A DNA stretch of 50,494 nt from contig WVZH01000167.1 of the NCBI GenBank assembly GCA_011772595.1, positions 1-50,494 of the forward strand, written 5' to 3'. The position numbers were made by a program, and so were the translations under genes. The DNA is from Anaerolineales bacterium (GTDB lineage Bacteria > Chloroflexota > Anaerolineae > Anaerolineales > E44-bin32). This document shows, piece by piece, positions 1-11,200 of this stretch (its first letter is position 1; each line of letters begins with the position of its first letter). Below the pieces are notes generated by a model, which saw only the letters and a list, made by a program, of their open reading frames with translations, made no database searches and was not told the DNA's origin.

Positions 1-227
1 TCTCCGTCTGTGGCTGCTATGCTTCTATCTACGTAATATCCTTCGAAATAGACGAGCTATCCCAGGTTCATCTTACTTACGATGGGAGCCGTTTTGATGG
101 CACCGGCGAGATGTTAATGGTGTGCTGCGGAATTGTCAATCCTCTTCTGGTCACCATGTTCGTGCTATTGCTGCTTGATCTTCCCACCTCAATGCTCCGT
201 GTACCACAGTCAAACCAACGTTTATAA
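1..227 (+). other. left-edge stretch without a confident gene
   Basis: One + strand frame is open from the window edge to a TAA at 225-227 and contains a hydrophobic run near its end (NPLLVTMFVLLLLDLP). It could be the tail of a truncated upstream membrane protein. A second frame is open from the edge to a TGA near 95. Neither shows a recognisable domain, and an open frame of about 75 codons can arise by chance, so no gene is called. No tRNA or strong hairpin is seen here. Confidence 0.25.
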
Positions 228-228
228 T
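223..228 (+). promoter_or_regulatory. candidate -10 box, possible leaderless start of the TPR gene
   Basis: An exact TATAAT lies at 223-228, nine bases before the ATG at 237. No convincing -35 hexamer is seen 16-18 bases upstream. If this is a real -10 element, transcription would begin at about 234-237, so the mRNA would be essentially leaderless. This fits the absence of a Shine-Dalgarno sequence before either candidate start codon. Confidence 0.35.
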
Positions 229-236
229 TGGCGATC

Positions 237-2114
237 ATGAGAGAAGGACCCGACACAACCAAATACACATGGCAGCAGCGGCTACGGGAGGTGCCCAGAC
301 GATATCGCCTCACCTGCTTCAATGTCGCCGCCATCCTTGTGATTCTGATCTTCCTTGGAACCTCCCTCCTGCAGGGGTTAGTTGCCGGTGATTCGGGTGA
401 TTCGACACCAACCACTCAGCTTCTGACGGTAGGAGAACATTTCGCTCTTGGTCTGGAAGCCTACAGCCAGCAAAACTATGCGCAAGCGATCGAACACTTC
501 AACCACGTCCTTGCGCAGGAACCCTTTAATGCAGAAGCCCATCACTATGTGGGCAGGATACATTTCGATAACCAGCGCCTTGATGCAGCAAAAATCAGCC
601 TGGATCAAGCGATCGACCTGGATGCAGAGATGGCGGAGGCCTACCTCTACCGCGGCCTCATCTTCGTGCAGAGCAATCTCGTCGAGCAAGCCATCGCCGA
701 CTTAAGCCAGGCCCTTTCTATTGGACTGGACACCGCCGACGCTAATTATCAGCTTGGTGTGGCACTCGCTTCGCTCGATCAGTACAACGATGCCCTTTAT
801 GCTCTCAGTCGAGCAATTGCCTTGAATCCAGATCTCACAGATGCCTACCGAATTCGAGCATTGAGCCGCTATCAGCTCGGAATGCTCGAACGCGCCATCG
901 ACGACTACAGTATTGTGCTGGATCGTATCCCTGACGATATCCAGACCTATTTTCAACGAGGGAACGCGCATTTCGAGAATGATGATCTTGAGCGTGCCGT
1001 GGAGGATTGGTCCGTGGTAATCGAGCGGCAACCGGATCACCAGGACGCGCTCTTTAATCGCGGCCTGACGTATCGCATTCTCGGTACGTACGACGAGGCG
1101 ATCGCTGATTTTACCCGTCTCTTAGAGCTCACACCTGAGAATGCCACAGCGTTCAACGATCGAGGTCTCGCATACTTTGGCAAAGATGAACTGCTACACG
1201 CACAAGAGGATTTTGAGGAGGCGATTAAGCTCGATCCATTGTTCGCCGCCCCCCACTACAATCTGGGAAACGTCTTCAACGCTCAAGGAAACCTGGAAGA
1301 ATCGCTGGCCTCCTATCAACAGGCAATCGCGTTGAACGAGGATTTTGTGGAGGCCTATTCCAACCTTGGCGTAACGTACACTCAACTAGGCGAGGTGGAA
1401 TTGGCTCTCGAAAGTTACAATGGAGCTTTAAAACGATCTCCGAACTTGCTGAGCGCACTTGAAAATCGTGCCAATCTCTACTTGGGCATGGGTGAAACGC
1501 AAAAAGCGATCGAAGATTACGGACGTGTTCTGGATCTTGATCCTTCATACGCACAAGCCTACCTTCAGCGGGGAAGGGCTTATAGTTCCGAGGGAAACTA
1601 TGAAGCGGCGATCTCGGATTTCACACAGTTGATTGAACTGCAACCCGATAATGCGGATGGCTATAACCAGCGGGCCAACGCATATTTCAGACTCGATGAT
1701 CTCGAGAATGCCTTAGCGGATTGGGATGCGACCATCGAGCTTGCGCCAGAGTTCCCGAATGCCTATTACAACCGGGCGCAGGTGCACTATAGACATGAGG
1801 AATACGAAGAAGCGTTACAGGACCTCACTACGGCCATCGAGCTCGATCCGGACTACATTGAGGCCTACCTCTCGCGAGGCAACACCTATACCTTGATGAG
1901 AAGACACCAATCCGCTCTTGCCGATTACGACAAAACCATCGAGCTGGATCCGGAATCGGGGTTGGCACATTACAATCGAGCTGTAGTCTATCTCAGGATC
2001 AACAGGATATCAGCGGCGATCGAGGATCTTCGCGCCGTTCTGGAGATCTCGGACGACGAGGATCTAAGGCAACAAGCGACGTCTCTATTGCAGGAGCTAG
2101 GTGCCGCTCCGTAA
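237..2114 (+). CDS. membrane-anchored TPR-repeat protein
   Basis: The product is about 625 residues. A basic N-terminal stretch is followed by one hydrophobic segment (about residues 28-50, near AAILVILIFLG), probably a signal anchor. The rest is sixteen consecutive 34-residue tetratricopeptide repeats with no gaps, recognisable by the A-Y-x-x-R-G, A-I-x-D-F and E-L-x-P-D positions, ending in a short capping helix. TPR arrays form superhelical protein-binding scaffolds; no catalytic domain is seen and the partner is unknown. With one N-terminal anchor the array would sit on one membrane face, and the basic N-terminus suggests it is outside. The frame also has a TTG at 228, but I prefer ATG 237; neither has a Shine-Dalgarno site. 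The gene converges on the giant secreted-protein gene, so the two are not co-transcribed. Confidence 0.85.
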   Translation: MREGPDTTKYTWQQRLREVPRRYRLTCFNVAAILVILIFLGTSLLQGLVAGDSGDSTPTTQLLTVGEHFALGLEAYSQQNYAQAIEHFNHVLAQEPFNAEAHHYVGRIHFDNQRLDAAKISLDQAIDLDAEMAEAYLYRGLIFVQSNLVEQAIADLSQALSIGLDTADANYQLGVALASLDQYNDALYALSRAIALNPDLTDAYRIRALSRYQLGMLERAIDDYSIVLDRIPDDIQTYFQRGNAHFENDDLERAVEDWSVVIERQPDHQDALFNRGLTYRILGTYDEAIADFTRLLELTPENATAFNDRGLAYFGKDELLHAQEDFEEAIKLDPLFAAPHYNLGNVFNAQGNLEESLASYQQAIALNEDFVEAYSNLGVTYTQLGEVELALESYNGALKRSPNLLSALENRANLYLGMGETQKAIEDYGRVLDLDPSYAQAYLQRGRAYSSEGNYEAAISDFTQLIELQPDNADGYNQRANAYFRLDDLENALADWDATIELAPEFPNAYYNRAQVHYRHEEYEEALQDLTTAIELDPDYIEAYLSRGNTYTLMRRHQSALADYDKTIELDPESGLAHYNRAVVYLRINRISAAIEDLRAVLEISDDEDLRQQATSLLQELGAAP

Positions 2115-2167
2115 GGTTATAATCAAACGGCTGGTTGCGTGTCCCCAACCCCAACTTCAGTATATGG

Positions 2168-2206
2168 GAAAAAAAATAGAGATGACCGTCTTCTATGACG
2201 GTCATC
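2168..2206 (-). terminator. rho-independent terminator of the giant gene
   Basis: Arms GATGACCGTC (2181-2190) and GACGGTCATC (2197-2206) form a perfect 10-bp stem with a 6-base loop. Eight A residues at 2169-2176 read as a U-tract on the minus strand just after the stem. It lies about 54 bases past the stop codon of the minus-strand giant gene. There is no T-run on the + side, so it should act mainly on the minus strand. Confidence 0.8.
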
Positions 2207-2259
2207 GTTAGGACGAGCAGGACGAGAGGCAGGATGTGTCTTTCCCTGCTTTTCGCCGA

Positions 2260-5200
2260 TTAATAGATGAGTAGGTACAATCCACTGGCGAGCTTGGTCA
2301 GTGTCTCCTGGAGTAGCGCACCCAGGATCTGTGTGTGTAGTTGGCTACGTCCGGTCAGTCGCTCGTACCATGTCATCCTGTCAAAACCGGAAGGCATGTA
2401 CTGGGGATACGCCCATCGAGGTTCTTTCTCGTTGGTGAGAGCCTCAAGACGAACCGCCTTTTTAGGTTGTGATGCGATTCGACTTGACACTGGCGTCTCA
2501 ACGGTTGCGGCACGCTCCTCCACCGGAGCAAGGCGCACGCCTGTGGATAAGGTAGAGAGCATCAGGTCTAGATTAGCATTCCCGGGAGCAGCGTGATCGA
2601 GTCCAAGCACATGCCCGAGCTCGTGCATGATCACGGTAAGCAGGTCAATCTTATCTTCCCCCGGATCAGAGGCAGCGTCGACAGACCAACCATGGCCTGC
2701 GGCTGTGGAATCGACATAGATCGTGTTGTCGATTACCTGAGCCAACCGCAAGCCACGCAAATCGTCGACCTCGAGGGATACCTCTTTCAGCACCTTAAGT
2801 CGGTCATCATCGACAATCTCGGTCGACCATCGCTCTATTGCTTCTGAAACCACTGCTTCAAGATTCTCGTATTGAACAGGATCGTCGTTCGTATGCTGTA
2901 GTGGCGCCCAGGCAGCCAGGAGCGGATCGCCTTCAGGTGGTGGTGCGTAAGCCGGGTCGTCGGTCTTGAACGTCACCTCATCGAAGGAACTCTCGCCGTT
3001 GTGACTGAGCAGCCCAAAACCTCCGTCGACCACAATTCCGTAATAGACATGCCCCAAGATCGCCTGACCGTCCACGTAAACGCTTACAGTCAAGCCCTTC
3101 AGGGTAACTGTCAAGGCATAGTCTTTGTTCAGCTGTAGCGACTTGCTGGCCAACGCATCGACCGTCCAGCCCTGACGGCTGGTGAAGTGCCCAATCAGCA
3201 CTTCGTCCGTCGTGGGTGAAACTGCAGCGAACTTGTAATCAGTGGGCCCGTAGTAGTCGAACGCAACACCGCCAATTGCCTCGGCCTCAAATGTCGCCTG
3301 AAGTTCAAGTAATGAGTTTGTACCGATGGGTAAGTGCGACAGGCTTAGACCCGTGTCTTCAGCTACAGGAGGCGAGCCATCGTAGCGCTGGCCCGATACC
3401 GCCCAGTCTCCAATGATTTCGTCCGAGTAGCGGTCTGCAACTCCATCCTTGAAGTCCTCGGTTTCTTCCAGCGTGATCTCTGGAGGGAGCACCTGGACCA
3501 CAACGTTGTCGATGCTGCCTGAGGAGTTGTTCGCGCCAATCCCGAGCAATCCTACGTTCAAGCCATAGCTGAATCCATCTGGATCCACCCGGGGAGCAAA
3601 GGCGTAGGAAAAGACCTCATTGCTGTCGACGACCAGCGTTGCAGTTGTCCCGTTGAGCGCTAGCAGCATTTCGTAGTCTCGCTCAGGCTTGAGCTTTGCG
3701 TTCGACTGATCCACGACATGCCATCCGGCCGCGTCACGATATCCCATCTCCAGCTTATCGTTGGACACATTGATGCCGGCGAACTTGAAGTCGTCTGGCG
3801 CCTGATAATCGAATATCAAAAAGGTATTCGCCTTCACCCCGCCAATCGGCTTGTCGGCATTGATGGTTGCGAGCATCTCGAAATAGGTTGGCAAGTACGC
3901 GTCCACGTAGTACACGCTGACCGCGTCACCGCCGAGCTCGGCCGGTGCGACACGATAGCGGCCACCGCTTACCGACCAGGCGCCAGTGTCTGGCACAAAG
4001 CCTTGCGCCTGCCCGCCGTTGAAGTCCGCCGAGCGCAGCACGTCGCGCCTGCCGCCGGGGATGTTCCCGGGCTGCGGATCCGAGGGGCCGCCGGTCTGGT
4101 CCTGCCACAGACCCTTGTCTTTCTGAGTTACCAGACCGAGCTCACCGTGCGGCTCTCCATTACGGTCCGGGTTGATACCTGTATCTGTGTCACGCGTTGG
4201 ATCAATGCCTTGGCTGAAGGACAACGAATATAAGAACTCGAACAACCATGGCGGCACCTGGCGGCTGTTGGTGGCGATTCCGAATGGTGCGAACGGCACG
4301 ATGTAGGAGTTGAATTCGCCCACCCAATCGATGTTGCGGTCGCCGCCGGTGTTGGCGATGAGGATGTCGAGGCCGGCGCCGCCGAAAGCCCGGTCCTGAT
4401 AGAGCGGATGCGTGTCGGGCGTGTCGTTGGGGCTCGGCTGGATCTTCTTGCCTTTCTGATCGCCGAACTCGCCCTCGCCCACGGTTGTCAACACATCGTC
4501 GCTGTTTAGCAGATCGTTGCCCCAGCCGCCGTATAGCGTGTCCTGGCCGGTGCCTCCCACCTCCCAGTCGTTGCCCAAATCGCCGGCGAGCACGTCAGCG
4601 CCGTCGGAATGGCGGTCATCGTAGGTGATGCAGGTGCCATTCGGCAGGTACTCAACGCAGCCGTTGAGCGTTGGCCCTTCGTTGCTGAAGAGGTTGAGGA
4701 ACCACATGAGGTTCGGCAACTCGTCAAGCTTATCGACGGTGCCGTCGGGGTTGAGCAGGATGGTGCGCCGTGGGTCGTACTCGTCGTAGAGGGCGAATTC
4801 ACCAAGCCGGGTCGCGATCGGACCCTGATCGTGCCAGGCGTCGTCGTCCTCACCGAAGTGCAGCAGATCGCCTGGGTTGAATGGGCGCGACCAGTCCGAG
4901 CGGTAGGCATTCGGCAGCAGATCGAGGTATGTGGGCGAATCGACGCCCAGGTCGTAGAGCTGGGTGTAGGCGTTCCAGATCGCCTCGCCACCGGCCATCG
5001 CGTCATCACCGGCGCCGCCGTGCAGGAAGTCTCCGGCGATGCCCCGCACCCCTGTCGGGGGATCCTGGTTGTTCTTGAGCCCATCGATCACGGCCGGGAA
5101 CATCTGGACTTCGCCTCCCAGCCCGCCGAAGATCACGTCGTCGGAGTTGTTGGCGTCGAACAGTGCCCGGTCGGCGCCGCTGACGTTTGGTGTGAGGTTG

Positions 5201-8200
5201 AACGGAGTTAGATCGACCGTCTTCTTTAGGTCACCCTCGACGTTGATGACGGCAGTCTGCACATCGCCTGGCGTCGCAATCCACTGGTTGAGGGTTGTCT
5301 GGCAAAGGACGGTCTTCTTCTCGGTGCATGAGCCAACGGGCTGCAAGGGAGCGACGCCGTAGAGCGGTTCCCCGATCGTGTCATTGTTGCGGCTGGTGAA
5401 GATACGGCCATCGTCGCCAAGTATCCCGTCCTGACCTACGCCGCCGGAGGTCCAATCGTTGCCCCAACCCAAGATGATATCGTCGTCATCGGCATCGCCG
5501 AAGGCCACATCGTTGCCGCCGCCGGTGTAAATTGTGTCATCGCTCAGCCCGCCGTGGACCTCATCATTTGCGGCGATCTCGCGGTGATACACTCCGTCAA
5601 CCGCGTCCTCAGGCTGGACCTCCCAGTCATTCCGTCCTGGCACCACCATGAGACGATCGCTGCAGCCGTCCTGCGTCCCTGGCGCGGAGGTGCTGCAGGG
5701 CCCGTCCGTGCCGAGTCCGAAGCGATCGGGTCGGAAATCGGGACCGCCCAGCGTGTAGTCGAGCAGGTGGACGCCACGCACGACCAGCCGCCCAGCGTAG
5801 TTGACGTCGTACTCGTATTCCACATACAGGTCTTCGAATTCCTGACAGCCATCCGCGCCGCAGAGGTCGGTTCGTTCGGTGCCCACGATGCGGATGATCC
5901 GTCCGTTGTCGCCGACGATCACGTCCGCGTCGTCGGCGTGGCGATCAGAAGGCACGGGATCGCCCGGATCGATTCCGCCATTGTCGTTGCGGGCGGTGTG
6001 CTCGCCGCTGCCGCCGAACAGCAGGTCGGATCCGTCAGGCCGCTCGGCCGCTTTGTCGAGATCGAAGTGATCGGAGTTGCCGCCAACGATATCGTCCTGC
6101 CCGAGGCCGCCGAAGGCAATGTCGTCCCCGGCGTTGCCCTCGATGTAGTCTTGACCGTCAGTCGTCTCGTCGAATGAGGGGACAAGGTCGAGGTCGCCAA
6201 CCAGGTCGCAAGCTCCGCCATGGGTGGCGTTGTCGTCATCCGGATCGGTTGTGACCGGGCATCCGTCCGGCGTGCGTGAGGCGCTGGAGTGGATCGTTTC
6301 TTTCGTATCGTCGACCATTCGGGCGAAGGCGCGCTCGGCACCGCCATCACCTTCCATGATGTCGTTGCCCATCTGGCCGAAGATCAGGTCGTTGGCCTCG
6401 CCGCCGGCAATGTGATCATTGCCGAAGCTGCCCGCGCCCTTGTCACCATCATCGACGTCGAATGTGTGGAAGTGATCGTCGTCAGTGTCGTCCTTGTCGA
6501 AGAATATCTCGTACTCAGCCCACCATGGGTAATCGTCCAGCCCAGGGCTGTCGGGATCGCGGTAGTCGCGAGCCGTGCCGTCTACCAAGAGAGCGCCGCT
6601 ATTGTCGGCGTGCACTGAGTTGCCGCACTCATCTTTGTCATTCGCATCCACTCGATCCGTGCGACTGTACAGCAGCTGGCCGCACAGCGTCTGGAAGCGG
6701 AAACTTGTAATACTGTCCGGCACCGTGATGTCAGTTTGCGTTGGGATCGCGGGATCGGTGACCCGACGGTGCAGGAAGATCTGATCGCCGAAGAGCAGGT
6801 CGTCATCCTGGTCGCCGTCGAGCAGGTCGTGGTCGGCGCCGCCGATGATCACGTCGCGCCCCACGTTGCCGAAGACAATGTCGTCATTGCCATTCTGGAA
6901 TGCACGCGACTCGATGTCACGGATAGAAGAAAGCAGCGTGGTTTGAATCTTCTGCAGCCGCGGATCGGGCAGGTTCGGGTCGGTGACCTGCTGGATGATC
7001 GCGCCGTGGTCGGCGAAGATGATGTCATCGAAAGCGGCTTGGGAGCTGATTGTCTCGGTGATGGATCCTTCGCCCTCACCGAAGATCAGGTCGCGGCCGG
7101 CGTCCATTAGATCGAGAACGAGCGATGGGGTGGGCTCGATGGTTGTCCCGTTGTTGATGAAGCCGGCCTTTGTAATCGTCGGCGCCGGGCTGCGGTTGGT
7201 GGTCTCGATCGAGAGCGCTCGCGTGAGAATGTTCACGTTGACGCCGGAATCGCCATATATGTGGTCGACGCCCCGCAGTCCTCGGATCTCGTCGTCACCG
7301 GAGCCACCGGCGAGGTGGTCGCCGGCCTGGCTGCCGATGATCAGGTCATTGCCTACCCCGCCGTAGGCAGCGAACCCAACAGTCGGGATCTCGCTCTCGT
7401 CCGCCCAGGCAAAGAGTGCGCTGGCGTCGACGACGTCGTTCCCAGCGTTGGTGTAGGGGTTGGCCAGCGGGAAGATCCACTCATCGTCTTCGTTCTCAGC
7501 GTCCGGGATGCGAGTGAAGGGATCGAATGGCTTCGGCCCGAACTCGTAGCCGAGCACATCGGAGGGATGGCCACTGTACCAGACGCCATCCTGCGAAGTG
7601 TCGCCGTAAACGACCAATGGTGAGTCGGGGCCAGCGAGCGAGCCGGCCAACGCGAGTCTTACCGACACGCCGGTCCCCGGCGTTAGACCACCAGTTTCGA
7701 ACGTCAGCACTTCATCGGCCAGCTCTTGGATCTTGAAGGAGCCGCCGACACCGGCGACCCTAATCTGCTGCCCGACCGCAAATCCGAGATCCGCCCAATT
7801 CTTACCGTCGAGGCGTTTGACGCTGTTCGAGCTAAGGTCAGCGTTGCCAATATAGGCCAAGCCAACCATGATCGTGTCGCTACCCATGCGGACGCCGCCA
7901 TCCTTCAGCGGATCATAGCCGGTGACTGTCAGCTCCACCGCCGCGGACGTTTCGAGGGCTACGTTGTAGAGCTCCAGAGTATCCGTGCCGACGGTCTTGA
8001 CCGTGTAGGGACCCGGCAGACCGGTGACTATCACCTGCATGCCAATGTTGAATCCCGCGGCGTCGAAGTCGCAACCGTCGCAAGTTAGCGTGCTCGACGG
8101 GCCCGCGGTGCCGTCGACCGAGATGCTCATGTCGTCGGTGACCTGAGCTTGCTTCGGCTCGACGACGTGCACGAGCGTCTTTTCGGTGGCGGGAGTGAGT

Positions 8201-11200
8201 GCCGGTTCAGGATCTAGCGTAATTGGATCGACGGTGTTGAAGTTCATCACGCTGCCTTCTCCGCACCCCGGGAACGGATCGGAGTATAGGCATGCAGCTG
8301 TGCCGAAGTCGGAAATCGTGCGTGTCTGAGCGGCAGCACCGACTTGGATGTGCTGAGGGAGACCATTGGCAAAGAGCGGTGCATAGCCATCGTCCGCCCA
8401 CGGCAATCCATCGTTGCGGCTCACGCTGTGCTCGCCGACAACCATTTCGAAGTTGGTCGAGAGCGGCAGGTTGCCACCGCCGTGGATGACGGTCAGGCCA
8501 CCGTGCGGTCCAGGCACGAACACGGTCTTCTCGTCGTCCGAACTCGGCAACGGCGAGCCGCGCGTAAGTTTGAGGGATTGACCGCTGTCGAGGATGTCTT
8601 CAAGCCGCCAGCCGATCCCCTCGACTCCATCGATCATCACCCATTGACCGATCTCGAAGCCGTCGTCCTCCCACATGCCGCTGGCAATGCTTCGAGTGAC
8701 CGTGCCGCCATCGCTCAGCGATTCGTCGGAGGGATTGTTGCTGTCAATATCGAGTGAAAGCGTTACGGTGACCGGCTGGTCATCCGCCACTGTCGTCCGC
8801 AGAACCGGCGTCTGATACGTCAGCTCGACCGTTCCGCTCGCGCTCGAGATCGCCGGGCCATTGCCGAGCAACAGCGTGTCAGCGCTCACCGCGAGAACTT
8901 GCCAGGAACCGGTCAAGCCATCGATCGTAGCGAGCTGGTTGATCGCGAAACCATCCGTTAACCAACTCCCGGCGAGGCGCGTAAACGATCCGCCTGTCGC
9001 CGATCCGTTCGTGGTTACGTCGTGTACAGTCTTTGAAGCCGTCGGCTGAAGCGGCGGTGTGGGAATATCCGCCGGCGTAGCCGCGGCAAGGTGCATGACG
9101 GTGTTGATGACCGTGTCTCCGTCGTAGCTATCGGTAAATTCATGCGCCGTCCAATTGAAGGAATCGAAGCCGCTGATGTGGACCGGTTGGGTTTCGAGGA
9201 AGCCTTGCGAGGTCCAGTCGAATGGCTGCGAGCGGGTGACATCTACGCCACCGGGATCGTCGGTATCCAGCGTGCCTGCCGCCCGCGGCGTGAGGATGAT
9301 CGAGCCGATCAGCTTCACGGCGACATCCGGATCGAGCGTTCCCAGCACCTGGAATGTGTCGTTGCGCTGGCCGAGCATCAGGTTGACGACTTCGATCGTG
9401 CTCAACCCGCCGTCGGTCTGGAACTGGCCATCTACAAATTGGACGCTGCCGAAACCGATCCCGCCGGGGAAGACCGCCGGTTCACCGAACGTCTGCGGGT
9501 TGCCCGAGCTGTAAGTTGGGCCGAAATCGAGGTCCTTGGCCAAACCGAGGCCGCGGATCGTCGTCGACGTCATCGCCCCAGAGCGATCCTCTTGGCTGCC
9601 GTCGTTGAAGACGTTCAGCACGTCAATCTGCTTGGACTCGGGCGGCTGTGGGCCGATAGCAAACAGCGGTCCATCCGCCTCGCCCGGCAGCTTGACACCG
9701 AGTTTGAGCGACCGGTCGGCTCCGGTGACGCCACCTTCAACCACCAGCGGGCCTTGCAAGTTGGAGAGCACGTGGGTGGAGACCGGGAAGACCTTGACCC
9801 CCTCGCGTGTCAGCGGCTGGTCGTAGTCGAGATCTGCGACGAGGACAATCTCTTGCTCCTCGTACCAATTCTTAACGCCACCATTGACGTCATCCCAGGT
9901 GGCGATCGCTGCCAGCCGGGTCGCGGTGATGTTCAGCGTATTGCCGTGAACCCAGCCATTAGTCGTGAAGAACGATGCGTTCTCGGGCGTGAATTCAATC
10001 TTGTTGTCTTTGGTCTCATTCGTGCCGCGGATGATGGCGATCTTGAAGCGGCCGCAGTTGGCTGAGTCATCACATATCTCTACGCGTTGCCCCTCTAAGA
10101 ATCCATCCGCCAGCCATCTGGCGGGGATGACCGGGTCGGCGATATCCCGTACGAGTCGGTTGCAGTCGTCAACAGTACAGCCCGGCGAAGTCGAATCGAT
10201 CTCAACCTTCACCTCGCCCTCAAAGTGGCCGACGCCTGTCAGGCGGCTGATCGTGCCGCCAGTGATCGAGGTTGGGCCGGCTCCGAAGGCTTCGTTGAGC
10301 GTCAAGGCGTTGTGAGTCACGCTCTTGACGTAATAGTCACCGTTGCGAGCCCCCATACCTTCGAGGCGGACCAGCTGTCCGGCTTGCAAGCCCTCATCGA
10401 CGAAGCTGCCCAACTCGCTGCCGTTTGCGCGTGTCAGTGTGGCTTTGCTTGCGACGTTGGCGAGATCCAGGTTGCCCTCAAAGACCTGCGATGCGACAAG
10501 CTCGCCGATGGGCTGAAGGGTTGCATCGGTAAGCGACTCGTAATCGATTGCAGTGCCGTTCACCGATTTCACGTCCGCCAGGCCATCAGTGACGATCGCG
10601 ATCACGACTGTTGTGGGTGAACCGTGAGCGAGATCGCTGGGATCCTCCGGGCGCTTGGTCAAGCGCAAGAAGTAGGAGTCGGTCGACCCCGGAACGCTGC
10701 AGGGGCCGTTCCCGCACTTGACGACCAACGTGCCGACGCCGGACTCGATGACGACTACACCGGGCGACTCGTTGTCAATCACCGTGACCGGCGTGCGGCC
10801 CGGCCCGGAGCGCAGGTTCGAGAGTTGGAAGGTCGCGTCTGGGTTATCGATCGGATCAAAGGTGCCACAAACGGTTTCTGCCGATGGGTCGCACGTGTAG
10901 CGAATAACGGCTGTCTGCGGGTCCTCGCTCTTGGCATCGTCGCGGGCATTGATGCGAACTCGGACTGGATCCTCCCAATTCAGGTCCGTGAAAGCGATTG
11001 TGTAATGCGTGGAATCGCCAACGACGTGCTTCACCATACGTGAATCGGAAAGCAGGTTCTGGATCTGGATTGCTTGCTGGCTCGCCGCGTCCAAGGACAG
11101 TTTGATTACCACAGTTTGTCCCGAATCTGGCGTCTTTGCGAGTTGGATCAGCAAGTCGTCATCTGTGCCAGTGTATGCGCCGACGGAGGGATCGTTGAAT

